Shown here piece by piece: positions 9,452-22,316 of a stretch of 64,000 bases of DNA. This stretch comes from Chelydra serpentina (Eukaryota; Chordata; Testudines; Chelydridae), in NCBI GenBank assembly GCA_037349315.1, contig JBAIAC010000010.1, positions 33,458,001 to 33,522,000 of the forward strand. The letters run 5' to 3'. The first letter of the stretch is position 1; each line of letters begins with the position of its first letter. Made by a program: the position numbers and the translations under genes. The notes beneath the pieces were generated by a model. The model saw only the letters and a list, made by a program, of their open reading frames with translations. It was not told the origin of the DNA and made no database searches.

Positions 9452-11787
9452 TATAGTAACTAAGTTGTTACTTAAAGAGCAGTCAAAAATAGGTTTTTGG
9501 TGATCCAAGTTTTTGTTGACCTGTTCCTAGTGAGAATGGCTTATGTTATCAAACCTAAAGATGTGCAGGCATTAGAAAGGTCACTGCCGAGTCATGGGTA
9601 ATACGTATTTCTAAATTCTTATTAAAAGTTCTCTCTCTAGTGCTCCATAAAGAGTGCCAAGTTGAGGACAGGCAAGGTCAGAGGCTGTGCCAATTTCCCC
9701 ACGTTGCCTCACCAACAGACCCCAAGCCAGAGCCTGAACGGAGTTTTCCTTGAATTGTAATCCTTGCATTGACGTTGTAAACCCTAGTCTATTAGCCCTC
9801 ATTGTAGCCAAGTCACCGTTCTGGGGCTTCATTTTGGAGGCAGCCTCTAGTCTCTTCTGTGTCTGTATCACAGTAAACAGGGACTTTCTTCTATCTGTGT
9901 CTTCACAGAGATCAGGGTGTCAGTTCCAGCACCAGCCTCAGTTAACAGTCCTGTGCCCATTTCAGTTTGCAGCTGCTGCATAATGTGAGAGCTAGTAAAG
10001 TGATGCAAAAACTATGGGATAAAATTAGCTTTTGAAAAGGCAAGTCAAGATGTTAAGTCTTGTAAGGCATTAAGCGCAGCAGACTCTTGCCTATACTTCG
10101 ATTTAAGGTATGAGGTTAGCTAATGCTAACTAACATGTTTTAATAGGCTAGTGTAGGCAAGTCACACTCACCGCATGCCAAACCAGTGGAGTTAAAGCCT
10201 AGGTAGGGGCCTCATAAGGTAATCTGCAGAGCTAGCTTCTTGATCACCACCCATAACTTTATCGCTAAAATTACTCTACAGCCTATTGTCAAATCCTTTC
10301 AGTGTTCACACTCTCCCTGCAGATCAGTTCATATCTCCAAAGTGAGCCAGTGCCCAGTGCTGTAGCCCTCCAAGGACAGTCTCTGGATTTCTCTTATAGA
10401 CAGAAATGAATAAACTGGTACGGGAAACACTGGGGGAAATCATAACAGACCATCATTCATGTGTTAAATTTTTCCTAATATCTATCATGCTACTCCTTAC
10501 CGACCGGGAAGACTTTGCATAGCAGTAAAACTGTCTCCAATGGCTAAAATGAGAAGAAGAGGTGGGAGGGAGAGAGTATATTTGCATTTAATTTCATCTT
10601 ATGGTGACAGAACATTAAAATGCAATTTGGTAATTCAGTAATAGGAAAGAATAGGAAAGCCAGAGTCTGATTTTAGATGTTGCTCTTTTCAATGTCCTCA
10701 TAAGAACACTCAATAGGGTGTGTCAATATTGCTCCCCATGGAAATCGTATGGTTCGCCTATGCAGACGGTGAATTGTTTTGTGGCTGTGAAATATTGTGT
10801 GTTGCCCTGTGAGCAGTGGAGCCAGTGGATCGAGGAACTGTTGTTGAGACTGACAGTTACATTGTGCCACTGAATAGTGAAACGGCAGAATCAAAAACTC
10901 AAGTGGACCCAGACAGAATGTCCTGACCTTTAAGAAAAAGGCTGATTGGTTATGGTATAAGCTCCCCTTCATCTTTCACCATAATCCATTACACCTTTCT
11001 TAGCAAACTCTCATAATTTATGTAGGCTCATAGATAGGTTTCCCATAGATTTTTTTTTTTTGGCGTGCTTATCATTAAATTAATCCCTTATCATTTACAT
11101 GCTTTTATATAATTCTGTTGCTATTTTAAATGTTAGCTGTCTGCCCTTATGTATTTATAGTTAGCTGACTTACTGAAGATGTAATTCAGTGCATTACAAT
11201 GAAAAACCCCAACAATAGTAAATGTGTAGTTATCTAGTCTGAAGTATCTAAGTCTTAGCAATTTAGCTACTATAGTCTGAAGGAGAGTTGTTGCAGTGCA
11301 AAAATAAATGTACACAAAGGTATTTCACAATAACCTGATGTGGCAAAATAACCAAGTGAAGCCATATAAAAACTATGAACATTATATTATATGCTATATT
11401 TTATAATTGTCTGAACTAGACTAAAATATTTGGGGCAGGAATCTTGTATTTTATGTGTCCATAACATGTCACGCACACTTACAGAGCGCTACAAATAATA
11501 AAGAAAATAATAATAATATTATGAACAAACACTGAAACCTCTACTTCACAGAGAGATGTATAAACAAGAGAAAAATCATTTTATTTCCAATGTTATTTTT
11601 ATTTTCATAACCTATTGTGGGTTTTTAACTGTTGTAAATGGATGGATAAATGAGCTGATATACATTTATATGATGAAATATATTAGACTAACCTCCCAAA
11701 ATATAGCATGGGAAAATTGTGGTTTGGGTTTTTTTAAATAAAATGTTGTTAAACTATGTGGGTTTATGTTTTTGTCTAAATCACGAC
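9452..11787. other. Unannotated sequence, no gene seen
   Basis: No recognisable gene or bounded mobile element. A 99-codon minus frame (10972-10673) has no recognised content. Sequence around 11040-11900 is AT-rich; a T run lies at about 11050-11060. Confidence 0.45.
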
Positions 11788-11796
11788 TTGGATCCA

Positions 11797-11857
11797 CAGC
11801 TGATGTAAATTGGTATAGCTTCATTGAAGTCAATGTTACTACACCGATTTACGCCAG
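11797..11857. mobile_element. Short palindromic MITE
   Basis: The arms 'cagctgatgtaaattggt' and 'accgatttacgccagct' are imperfect complements around 'agcttcattgaagtcaatg'. This is the small-hairpin MITE type found throughout the window; no target duplication is visible. Confidence 0.5.
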
Positions 11858-12396
11858 CTAAGGATATGGCCCATTAAGTACATATGCTTGAGATCAAAGA
11901 GCACATTAAATAGAAGCTGCCACACAAGAATCTATAAAATCTAGTCATATTTTAGTACCGTGACATCGACACTAATGGCTCCAACACTAGAATTCTTCCC
12001 TTATTTGAAATTGTAATACATTCTACTGCAACTATTGACACAGTAGAAGTAATATACTGTAGTTGTGCATGTTGGTAGGGGAAGAACAAGTTTAAACAGC
12101 CATATATACTTGTTGACTGCAGCTACAGAATTAGAGACACGCATGGAAGCTTTATCATAACGGTCTTTTTTTTAAGCCTACAAACAGAAGTCTCAATGAA
12201 ATGTCAAAAACATAACAGATAAAAACTCTGCTAACTCTGGGTTGGCTTTCTCTGAGCAGCTTGAACACCACTGTCTTTTATCAGTGATATTTTCCCTTGA
12301 CGTCTGAATAAAAAATAGATTTTACACACCCATTGATGTGCAAATACATTTTTCTCCTAAGAAATACTTTGATTTGTGGGCATACTGTGGCCTTTT

Positions 12397-12420
12397 CAAA
12401 ATAAAATAAAATAAAATAAT
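12397..12420. repeat. (ATAAA)n microsatellite
   Basis: About four tandem copies of the 5-bp unit aaaat. Confidence 0.75.
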
Positions 12421-12583
12421 TAAGAACTGCCTGGCTGCCCCTTTTGCACAACAAACTCCTCTGAATAAGTTAATGACCTTCATTTCTATAGTTTTTGATC
12501 ATGAAAGCTTTCACATAAGCCATCTAGTGGGTTTGTAACATAGTATTTTGTTTTGATTTCTACAATATCAAGTTTACATTATA

Positions 12584-12610
12584 ATGTATATATGTGTGTG
12601 TGTGTGTATT
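12584..12610. repeat. (TG)n microsatellite within TA-rich flanks
   Basis: Short tg array following tatata. Confidence 0.8.
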
Positions 12611-13385
12611 TATATCCATTCCTCTTGCACTGATGCGTGGATGTTTCTAGCTCGTGTTCAGTGAAACTGTACTCCAGTTTCTGACAAGTCTGATTATGAC
12701 ACTGGCATTTCTTGCAGCCCTGTTCTGCGAGAGGCAAGAATCTTCTAACTCAATTAGCATTCTAAAGAATAGGTTCAGTTTTGTGGTCCATTAAAGTCAG
12801 CTAAATTGATGCACTGCATGTCTTTATTTCAAAAATAAAGCTGAACAATTAAAGCCCATGTCTCTTTGCTCAGCTTTTGATTCCTCACAAAGCTTTCCAC
12901 TTGCTGCCTTTGGATGTAATGTTAACAAAGTCAGTTAACATCAAGAGCTGCGATAACAAGCATGGCGGAATTCCTTGTTTTTGCTCAATCGGTCTGTGTT
13001 CAAACTATCAGTTTGATTTATTTGTCCACACTGACCCTTATTCACCACTTAATTATCCTTGTATAATGTTTCAAGAGCCTCCTGACACAAGGAGAAAGAC
13101 AATTGCCGATGTTCTGTGAAACAACTGTTGACCTGATGGCCAAAATGATGACTGTGGGTCGAAGGTTGTTCTCCTTTTGAAGAACCCACTCCATTCTTGA
13201 GGGCTCTGGCTGGAGCCACTTACCCTGGGTGCTACTGGCAGTCTGGTCAGTCTGCTAATCAAATCCTTAAAATGTGACCCAGGTCATTACAACTGGGCAC
13301 TTAGGGCATGTAGATTGCCAGCTGTCCAGAAAATTGGATGTTATTTATTAAACCAGGCTGTTTTCTCCTGTCTTTTTTAAACGTT

Positions 13386-13494
13386 GGGCCTGATTCCAAT
13401 CTCACTTACACCAGTTTTATAACAGTGTAAATGCACCGTCTTAAATAGAGTAGCTCCAGATTCACACCTGCAATAAGTGAATCAGAATCACGCC
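13386..13494. mobile_element. Short palindromic MITE (gcctgattc family)
   Basis: The ends 'ggcctgattccaatctcact' and 'agtgaatcagaatcacgcc' are loosely complementary, with 'acttacaccagttttataac' in between. Decayed small hairpin. Confidence 0.45.
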
Positions 13495-13499
13495 TACTA

Positions 13500-15165
13500 G
13501 GTTAAAGTTATATTATACCCAGAATAATGTCCATCGCCACTACCCAGTAGATGTTTGTATAGCCTGATGGAAATCAAATTTGTGCTCACCCCTTATTATG
13601 ACAGAAAAAGACTTTAATGTAAAGTTCCCAATATCTATGCTTTGCTCCATCCCAAGGATACCTATCACACAATGATCTCGTGTTCATCCAAGAGTGGGTT
13701 CTTCTAAACCAGAACCAATGACCGGCATTGCTGTGCATTAACATTCAACAGTGAATAAGCAGCTAATAGTTTGATTCTAAAAGGATCCCGGCATCTAGTT
13801 TCAACATCTAGGAAGAGCAGGATGCCTGGAGATAGCGAGATTGTGAAGTCAATGGGAGTTCCGTCACTAGCGTCAGGATTCAACCAACTGGCACAACCTG
13901 ATAGCTATGGTTTTCTATGCAGTTTGAATTTTGTTTGGCATGTTGTGTGCACATGTTATTTGGCTGCTGTCAGTGGAGTAGGACTAGGGAAGAATTTGGA
14001 CCGCTTTTAAAAACATGCTATCTCAACAGCAAACACATTCCTTTCTTGAGCATGTGGGCTTTACATTTCAGTGAACTTGGACCTCCTCCGTCTGTCACCA
14101 GAAATTCCCACACTGTACTAGAATGAACTGTTCAGCCTACAAGCCCAGAATCTTCTGCGGCACAAAGTATTCTGAAAGCTGGCTTAATCAGCCTTGTGAG
14201 CATCACCTTATTGTAGGTGGTACAGAGATGGTGTTATGGCTCCTGCACTATCCTGTTCCCAGCCAAGGAGGTGAGGTTGGTGGAAAGGAGATGTAACCAG
14301 GGCTTCTTTCCGCCCCAGTGAGCCTTGCCTGCCTTACCAGTCCCTTTGGACAGCTGTCAGGAAACCAGCCCAGTGCACAGATGTCACAGGACTGGGGGAG
14401 CACGAAGGTTAACTTTGTACCATCCCTACTTCCTTAGCTCTCCTGTGCACTCCTCAGCCACTGCAAAGTATCTGGACCATAATGTCAAAGGCAACAAAAG
14501 TCAAAATCACAAAGGAGCAAAATGACAGTGCAGGTGTCCTTCCTTTGGGATCAGGCTCTCACTCTCTGAAGTGATGCAGGGAGTGATGTGCTTAGAGCTG
14601 GTCTAAAATTTTCCATCGACATGTTTGTCTGATGGAAAATGGCTTCTCAACAATATGGGAAAGCTGTTATTTTTTGGCTAACAGTTTTGAGTTTTTGTCA
14701 AAAAGTGGAGATGTTTAGGTTTCCAGCAACCGAAAGAAAAAAGAAAAAACCCATGAAAACATTCCGGTTTTGATTTTTTGAATGAAAACTCAAAAATTTG
14801 TCAAAGAAATGTTGTAGAAAAACTGAAATATATTCCTTATCTCTGAAATGTTCCAGTGGTGGGTTGGAAATAATTTCTCAGCCTGCTCTGTGGATGGGTT
14901 ATTTCAACCAGAAACCCTTGAATCAGGGCAGGCTGCCAGCAGCATTATTCTGGTTGCTCTGTCAAATGTCCCTGGGGTACCACTACTAGGTATGGAGCCC
15001 TGATGTAGCATTTTACATGTTCAGAACCCTGCACACACTGACCGCCACTGCACTAACATTGACCATGTTGTCAATTTCCCCAGCTCTCCAGTGTGTGTGC
15101 GGAGGGGAGAGGGGGTGAAGGTGAGGGGTAGATAGTATGCTCATCAGTAAGATAACACACATCGT
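13500..15165. other. Unannotated sequence, no gene seen
   Basis: No gene recognised. A loose inverted arrangement around 'aaaattttccatcgacatg' and 'tgatggaaaatggct' (14605-14645) suggests a decayed MITE; the same 'aaatttttc' words recur near 21120 and 38000. Confidence 0.4.
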
Positions 15166-15169
15166 TATG

Positions 15170-15251
15170 ATTTCCCCTATTTTATAGAGAGGAAGCTGAG
15201 CAGAGGGATAAAGTGATTTGCTCAAGGCCACACAGCAAGTCAGTGGTAGAG
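15170..15251 (-). repeat. MIR SINE, first part (split by insertion)
   Basis: The words 'ttatagagaggaagctgagc' and 'ctcaaggccacacagcaagt' are the MIR core in reverse orientation. The expected continuation (gaggcagaatcagaactcag) is found only after the 2-kb insertion, at 17289-17320, which shows that a single MIR was split. Confidence 0.75.
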
Positions 15252-17287
15252 TGTGATGGGGTTTACAGACCCCACACTAAACCAGGGCAAAGCATGGGGT
15301 AATACTGGGCTAGGGAGGCTCTGCCCCTCAGCAACTGCATAGCATGGTCCAGGTGGAGGGACAATTTTAAAAGGGGCAGCCCGGGGAAATGGAGGAAGGA
15401 GGTACAGGCTGCACCAGGAAGTGAGGGTGAAGCCTGGAGCTGTGGGCAGAGTGACTAAAATACTGATAAAACCACTCTGAAAGCAATGATCTGGATCCCT
15501 TTCCTCCCTGCTCCATTAAGCTGTCTTCTTAATGGAGTGGCTCAAGAGCATGAGTGCCAACCTGTTAAGAAGCAGGGTACAAACCCCAAACTGGCTGTGA
15601 GCTCTATACTTAGATTTAACTAACTAACCAAGTATTAAGTGTGAACTCTTCTAGCATTCTAACATCCTAAACATGGAGTCACAGATAGTGCCATTGGGTT
15701 CTCCAATCTACCTTGTCACCCAGGCAAGCTTACCTTTCTGACAAATGGTCCCTTACACCAAACATCACACCAATATTCAGGTAACTCCCAAAACCAAAGG
15801 ATGGGTCACTTATCCCAGGTCAACTGCACTTTAGATCTTACACCAAAGACAACACTTGTAGCCAATCCTATAATAAATTAACTAAAGATTTATTAACTAA
15901 GAAAAAGAAATGAGAGTTATTTACAAAGTTCAAGCAGATAAACACACACACAGAAATGAGTTATAGTATTAGGTTTTAAAACAGGGATCGGCTACCTTCG
16001 GTACGTGGCCCATCAGGGTAATCTGCTGGTGGGCCGTGAGACATTTTGTTTACATTGACTGTCCACAGGCACGGCCCCCCGCCTCTCCCATTGGCCAGGG
16101 ACGGTGAACCATGGCCACTGGGAGCTGTGGGGGTGTGTGCCTGCGAACAGTCAGAGTAAACAAAAAGTCTTGCGGCCCGCCAGCGGATTACCCTGATGGG
16201 CTGCGTGCCGAAGGTTGCCTACCCCTGTTTTAAAAGGTGGTAAAAGCATCTATAACAAGCAAGCTCTATATGTCCTTGAGGGATAACCCCAGTCAAGCAC
16301 AGGGGATCTTTTGCGTATGCTTAGTAATCCTTGCCCCTTAGAGTCGAAGTAGCATAAAGACACATTTTCTTCCCATCGGGAATTTGTATTCCCTTCCCCC
16401 AGACTTCAAGATGATGGGATGAGTTCATGTGCACGTCTCTTTTTCATGGGTGAGAGCAATCAATAAAATCATTTGTCCTCAGATGTTCCACAATGGTTTG
16501 GCTGGTGTGCATGGGCCTTCTTTTGTTGGGCAGGAGATAACACCTTCTGTGGCAAACTAGTATTTCACACTTGGGAATGCTTCTCCCTTGACTGGTGGTT
16601 TTACAGTTTCAGAGCAAACAATTAAATACTACATGTATAACACGGGATACGGATGTTATAAGTGAGATTAACGAATGCAGCAATTTACAAGAATTTCATA
16701 AAGTCTAAACACTAAACACATTCTTATAAATTTCACATCTGTTTTAACAATATTAACACACAGGGGAGCCCGACTGATTTCCAGCTGTGTATTGGTCAGT
16801 GTTCAGTTGAGGCCTCAGGGCCTTGGCATGAGCTAGCACCTGGTCTGCCAGCGTTACACCCTCTTTGGAGGGGGGAACCCACAAGAGGTCCTGAAGAGCA
16901 GGATGTTCCCTCTCTCACCCTCCGCAGGAGGACTAAAGTGCCACTACTAAGCCTATAACCATGCCTCAAAGAGATGAAGTCCAGCCTAGTACAAAGAGAT
17001 CCAGCAAGGAGTGTAACTTGGGGTGGACAAACATTTGGTCTGGACACTGCAATACCCTTTTAGACCCCTGGGTTGGGACGCACTAGGCGGGCCTGGGTAC
17101 CTACCTTGGTCCTCCCTCTCCTCTATCATGACAGGGCCCTAAGGGAAGGAGAGGGGACATACAGGAGCAGCTCTAACTGACTGTGTGTGACCCAGCAGGG
17201 CTCTCTCCAGAACAGAGAGACTGAAAAGGACTGTGGAGCCACAGCCTGACTACTAGGCCAGGTAGTTATCAGACTGCCCCACTACAC
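15252..17287 (-). mobile_element. Long LTR-like insertion in a MIR (probable solo LTR)
   Basis: The insertion begins tgtgatgggg and ends ccccactacac(a), so the tips are inverted (TGTG...GGGG / CCCC...CACA). The 4-bp repeat agag (15248-15251 and 17288-17291) flanks it if the final A is shared. No internal LTR duplication or coding region is visible, which suits one long LTR of about 1.78 kb once the hAT MITE inside is removed. A minus-strand AATAAA (near 15889) fits minus orientation. Element type and orientation are inference. Confidence 0.5.
15982..16227. mobile_element. hAT MITE nested in the LTR-like insertion
   Basis: The left end cagggatcggctaccttcgg and right end ccgaaggttgcctacccctg are TIRs. 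The perfect 8-bp duplication ttttaaaa lies at 15974-15981 and 16228-16235. The 246-bp interior is GC-rich, with further inverted words (ggtaatctgctggtgggcc / ggcccgccagcggattacc). Non-autonomous hAT. Confidence 0.92.
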
Positions 17288-17322
17288 AGAGGCAGAATCA
17301 GAACTCAGGACTTTCTTAGTCC
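17288..17322 (-). repeat. MIR SINE, second part
   Basis: 'gaggcagaatcagaactcag' directly continues the MIR broken at 15251. Confidence 0.7.
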
Positions 17323-17540
17323 ATCCTTGTGAATAATAAAAGCATTTTATTGGTAGCTAACAAGATGAGAAAATCAGCCCTGCACAACATCAGAGGCTCA
17401 TTCTGCCTTCTTCCCTCTGCGCTGCATGGACAGTTCAACACCAAGAGTTGTTGGGCAGATAGCCAGAGTAATAACAAAAGACCTTGCAGATGCCGCATAG
17501 GAAATACTGAATAAATAAATATAAATGGAGATGTGCCAAT

Positions 17541-17723
17541 CTCCTAGAACTGGAAGGACCTTGAAAGGTCATCAAGTCGAGTCCCCTGCCTTCACTAGCA
17601 GGACCACGTACTGTCCCCTGACAGATTTTTACCCCAGATCCCTAAATGGCCCCCTCAAGGATTGAACTCACAACCCTGGGTTTAGCAGGCCAATGCTCAA
17701 ACCACTGAGCTATCCCTCCCCCC
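17541..17723 (-). repeat. tRNA-derived SINE with CR1-like tail
   Basis: Reverse-complemented, the segment starts gggggagggatagctcag, with a tRNA-like A box (tagctcagtggtttgagca) and B box (ggttgtgagttcaatcc), followed by a linker and a tail resembling the CR1 3' end. This is the cryptodiran turtle SINE type. Compared with the copies at 46358 and 47049, the linker is longer (about 17600-17640), so this is a different subfamily. Confidence 0.85.
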
Positions 17724-17882
17724 ATATTATAGTAGTTGCGCAAATCTGGATTTTATAAAATTCCTCACCTCGTTACAGAAAAGGAAGAGTGCGCTGACTA
17801 GTGGCGGAGAGTGAAAGAGGAGAATGGGTTGGGGAGTGAGAGTAAGTAGCTAGGTGTGGAGGAGAGAAGACATGGAGCTAGA

Positions 17883-19122
17883 GTAGCATTTCTCAAATGC
17901 AGCGACTGTGGCTGCATGCAGCCACCAGGGGCTTTTCGTGCAGCCACAGATTCCTGGGTGGTGATTGCAGGGGGCAAAGCAGTGGCCCCTCCCGCAGGGC
18001 AGCCAACAGGGAGCCACAAACGCTAGAGGAGCAGGCAGCCAGTGTGAGTTCCCCATCTTCCTGGGGGCAGTGGGGCTCGGACTTCAGACCTGGGATGGCG
18101 GACAGCAGGTTCCAGCCGTGTGGCAGTGGGCTCCATCTCCCAGCCCCAGGGCTTTGGGCTCTGGCCCCAGCCCCGTGCTCACACCCCTTCTCCCATCGCC
18201 CCTGGCACCTGCTGCCTCCTCTGGCCTTCAGCTCTGGTTGTGAAGTGGTGGGCTCCGGCCATGGGTTCCAACCACGGGACTTCAGGCTCTGGCCCTGAGT
18301 TTCAGCTGCATGGTGGCATATTCCACCCTTGGCCACTGGGCTTCAGGCTCCATCCCCAGCCCCCACTCATGTGGGGACGGGTGCCAGCCCCAGGCTCACC
18401 CTGACCCTTCCATCGCTCCTAGCCATGGCTGCATCCTTCAGCCCCAGTCCCCGGCCACAGGTCTCCAGTCCTCGGGCTCACCCCGCCCCCCGCTGCCTCC
18501 CCTGGCCTCTCATCCCCCTCATCCATCCCTTCAGGCACCCGCTGCCTCCCCTGGCCTCCCATCCATCCCTCCATCACCCCTGGCCCCCAGCTGCCTCCCT
18601 ACCCTCCTCCCCATCCAGGGCTTAATTGTACCCCGGCTTGCCAAGGCTGACTAAGTCTGTTGTAAAAAGTAATATTTGTATGTTTGTTAATATCACTTTT
18701 CACTGCCTCACAGCTAGCTAGCAAGTCTGCTGCTGTGAAAAGTGATATTAACAAACATACAAATAAATATCACTTTTCACAGAAACAGACTTACTAGCTA
18801 GTAGATCTTTAAAAAAGCAATCAAAAAAGCAAAACACCCAGCAACAACAAAAAGGACAAGAACATGCAAAGCACCGTATTTGTTTCTATTCTATTTAGAT
18901 CCAGTAAAGAATAGAGACAAATGTATATTATTTTTTATTATTAAGTCTGCAAAAAAAAACCCTACATAAATAAATTACAATGATTTGGACATGTATATGT
19001 GCATATTTATTTGTTTTTCTTAAAGTTAGTTAACTATTTTAGGAAAAATTGTCAGAGCGACCACCAGCAAGAGTTGGTGGCCGCACTCTAAGGCCATCAA
19101 GAAATTTGTTATGAGAACCCCT
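17883..19122. mobile_element. Large hAT-type non-autonomous element with GC-rich core (copy 1)
   Basis: The perfect 8-bp repeat gagctaga flanks the element (17875-17882, 19123-19130). The tips gtagcatttctcaaatgc and atgagaacccct are degraded TIRs. The left 130 bp (aatgcagcgactgtggctgc) and right 170 bp (caagagttggtggccgca) match the ends of copy 2 at 23747-25123. Between them lies a C-rich core (18090-18620) of degenerate 'ccagccccaggct' words. Near the right end is a hairpin, arms about 18669-18703 and 18737-18770 (gtgaaaagtgatattaacaa). Long proline-rich frames across the core are composition artefacts. Confidence 0.85.
18669..18775. repeat. Hairpin inside the hAT-type element
   Basis: The left arm contains tatgtttgttaatatcactt; the right arm is its complement (gtgatattaacaaacataca), separated by about 30 bp. 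Copy 2 has only a shorter version at 24890-24925, so the full palindrome may be specific to this copy. Confidence 0.75.
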
Positions 19123-19130
19123 GAGCTAGA

Positions 19131-21655
19131 GAGTGCAAGGAAGTGGGTAAGGAATGACTGTGGTGGTAAAGCATAACCCCAAGTACATTGCTGCCGCACT
19201 TTCCAGAAAACACACCTCTTTGCATTTCCCTTGACTAACTATACGCATATGTTACTAGAAAACCACAGCACAAATAAGAAAAATTGTTTCTGTTTTCTGT
19301 TTAGTGCCACTACTACACTGGCTGTTCTGGTAGATTTTTGGCTTTTGTGATAGGGCAGTGCTGTTGAATGCTGATGAGAGAACACTAGGTACAATATCCG
19401 AGAGTCAAAATATTCAGGTAGTAAGTCCAGTTACTATACACACAACTTTCCTGGGTATTAGAGAGGTCAAATTATGGTTATTTTATGGTATCTAAGTGAG
19501 GGCCAAGTGTTTCAATAAATGCCCATCTCTTATTTTGAAAGGAGCATCTAATCATTTATGGGTAGCATAACTAGATGAGGAAAGTTTAAAACCTTGTCTG
19601 AAAGATGGACAATTTATGGCTGCAAAGGGCACTGTATATCAAAGACTTCTGGCCAAGGCGTACCAATAAAGCAATTCACCTACTGGGTGATGTTAGGACA
19701 GAGCAAGATGAAAGTAAAGTTAGATCATTTCTTCCCATCACAACAAAAAGGTTGATAAAGAATATACTTGATATCAAACAGAGCTTCCTGCTGTCTCTAG
19801 TTACCTGGGAGTTTGGAGCCTGCGGTTTGAATAATGTTTCCTCTATAATAGGGTTGACAGCAGAAGTGTGGAGAGACTGATGGGGCTTCCTGCAGGCTCA
19901 GCTTTTGTAGTTCAAACTCATTCTTTATCCTCAGCATAGAGCAGATAATAAATGCGTAAATAAATAGCCACCAATCTTCTAGCACAGTAAAGTAACTAGT
20001 TGCTTTCTCGTGGGGCAAAGATCTTGATCAAACCACGTGACTGATAATGCCACACCACTTTCAGTGTTTTATACACTTAGGAAATATCTCTAGAAAGTAC
20101 TTTGCAGCATTTGAGGCAGTGTGTGAATAATGTCAAATTCGATTGCCAAAGGAATTATAACTAGGCAGCCAGGACAGTTATTTGGGAAAGTTAGGTGGCT
20201 ATAAATATTAAGATTTTGGATTTATAGATGCATACAATCCATATATATATATCTGTGTGTGTTAGTGGTAAATTCTGACCGGTTATACATACATTAGAAT
20301 GCTTATTTGTTTAATATGCACTTTGAGAAAGTCATGAATTTATATTTTAAAATGTTTTTTTTTCATATAAACGAGACTTCCACAGTATTTCACCAACTCT
20401 CACACTCTGGTTTTAGCACTGTTAACTCTATTCTATTGCTCATCCTCTTGAAAGATATTTCTGTCACTTAGTTCCCTATCAAATCAGAGTACAATGGCAT
20501 TTTAGAATAGATTCTAACTAGTGCTTTTTTCAAGGAATTGTACAGAGTTTTAGTTGTCTGTTTCATTGCAATGAGATTTGTAATGGCAGTTGTGCAGCTA
20601 AAATAAAGCGCAATGGCTTGAACATACAGCGGTAAATACTTACAATTAAAGCTTCAACAATTTTTTCCTCTTAGAACATGGACATAAAAAGCTCTATTCA
20701 TAATTTGTTTTTAAATCTGTTTGTAATAACCCAGACCCATTGGTCCTTCTTTAAAACAGGCTTCCATGTATTTCTCTTGGGGGTTGTCATGGATCAAAAT
20801 CACATGAAGTAAAACTATAGTTGACCTTGCTCACTTTAATTTTGTAAATGAGGTAGGCAATATAAAATGTGTACTTTAAAGGGGATAAAAGGAAGGATGG
20901 GAGGGAGAGTGAGTGAGTGCATTCAGAATAGAACTCTTCTATGGTAATTCATAACCTATGGAACAGTCCCTCAGAGGTGATTTAAAGTATTTTTCTTTCC
21001 TTCAGATGGGGGTTTAAGCCGACTTTGCACACCTTCCCCCCCTCACTCTGTGCTAATCTGGACCCCATGCACAAGTTGGAGTATTCTGATATCAGAGCTG
21101 ATTGACATTTTTTTCTCAAAAAGTAATTTCAACAAAAAATAGCTCTTCAGTTAAAACAATTTTTCACTGAGAAATTTCATTTCAATTAAACCGTCTAGGT
21201 TTTTGATAGAAAAAAACTAATTCAAAACACAAACATTTTCAGTAAAAGTTTCTGGTTTTCTGTAAATATTTCCATTTTTTAAAAACAAACTTTTGACAGA
21301 AAATGTTTTCCCAATTCTGAACTTTTGTTTTTGTTCTTCAAACAAAAACGGAAAAATACTGAAAATTTTGAGAAAAATGAAAAAATATTTTTCTTTCAAA
21401 ATTTCCCACAAAAAATACTTGATATCTTCCAATCAGCGCCATCTTAAATACTGACCAGGGCCAGTTTTACTTAGTTTGTGGCATCCGAAGAACTCACTAT
21501 CCAAGGGTATAAGCTATAAAAAGGTATGTATTCTATTACAATTTATCATTAGAGTGCTGCTCACAGGAAGGTGCCTCTGTCTGAGTGTTTACACAGTGAA
21601 GATGTTTATGTAGTAAGCAGCAGTATGAACACAAGTTAAAGAATTATTCTCTCCA
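19131..21655. other. Unannotated sequence, no gene seen
   Basis: No gene recognised. Short hairpin-like words 'aaatttt/aaaatttt' at 21110-21420 suggest a decayed MITE. A 91-codon plus frame (19605-19880) has no identifiable domain. Confidence 0.4.
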
Positions 21656-21660
21656 ACTTC

Positions 21661-21760
21661 AGGCCCTGATTCAGCAAAACATTTAAGCACATGCTTACCA
21701 GGGCTGAAACATGCTTAAAGTTCAGCATATCTTAAGTACATTGCTGAATAAGGACCTTAG
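21661..21760. mobile_element. Palindromic MITE (ctgattcagcaaagc family)
   Basis: 'aggccctgattcagcaaaac' at the left pairs with 'ttgctgaataaggacctt' at the right, with 'taagcacatgctta' in the middle. The same family is at 25582, 37691 and 44636. Confidence 0.6.
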
Positions 21761-21888
21761 TGCCTAATTAATGAGTAAAACACTCTCAGCAGATATTTCA
21801 GACATCTCAGGGCCATACTCTCAGCTAGTGTGAGTGGGCTGATCTCCACGGCGTTACAATTGCTTATGCATGTAATGAATTAGGCTTT

Positions 21889-22177
21889 TAGGCTTGGTTT
21901 ACGCTTAAAATTTATACTGGAATAACTGTGGTGGTCAGGGGTGTGAAAAAACACTGTCTAGCAACACAGCGATGCCACCAAAAACCCCAGTGTACCTGTA
22001 GCTATGCCAACAGAAGAGTGCCTCTGTCAGCATAGCAAACATCATATGGGGAGGTGGTGTTCCTCCACTAGCTGAGCTACTCCTCTGTTGGCAGATGCTG
22101 TGTCTGCTCTAGGGGGCTATGCTGACATAGCTATGCTAACATAGGCTCTGCCGGTAGGCTCGATAGTGTAGACCCGG
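21889..22177. mobile_element. Decayed MITE of the gtctacac TIR family
   Basis: The left 'aggcttggtttacgc' and right 'agtgtagacccgg' are decayed forms of the gggcttgtctacac TIR seen intact at 28874-29268. Internal words 'tcaggggtgtgaaaaa' and 'gctatgctgacatagc' are shared with that element. Confidence 0.6.
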
Positions 22178-22282
22178 ATATAGTGTCATATATTGCTGTT
22201 AGGCCTAGATAGCTATTGTATTGTTTAACTTGCAATGGCACCAAGAGTTGGTATTTAATAACAAAATTATTTGTATGCAAAC

Positions 22283-22284
<2 letters not shown>

Positions 22285-22314
<30 letters not shown>
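22285..22314. repeat. (AC)n microsatellite
   Basis: About 14 ac units, the longest dinucleotide array in the window. Confidence 0.95.

Positions 22315-22316
<2 letters not shown>

Larger units (their letters stand above)
11880..13380. other. Unannotated sequence, no gene seen
   Basis: Apart from the two microsatellites listed, nothing recognised. An 80-codon plus frame (12877-13119) has no domain or signal that I can identify. Confidence 0.45.

Noticed and set aside
18090..18620. GC-rich block as a possible CpG-island promoter
   Set aside because: The block is bounded by transposon ends with a perfect 8-bp duplication and has no exon or promoter partner nearby.
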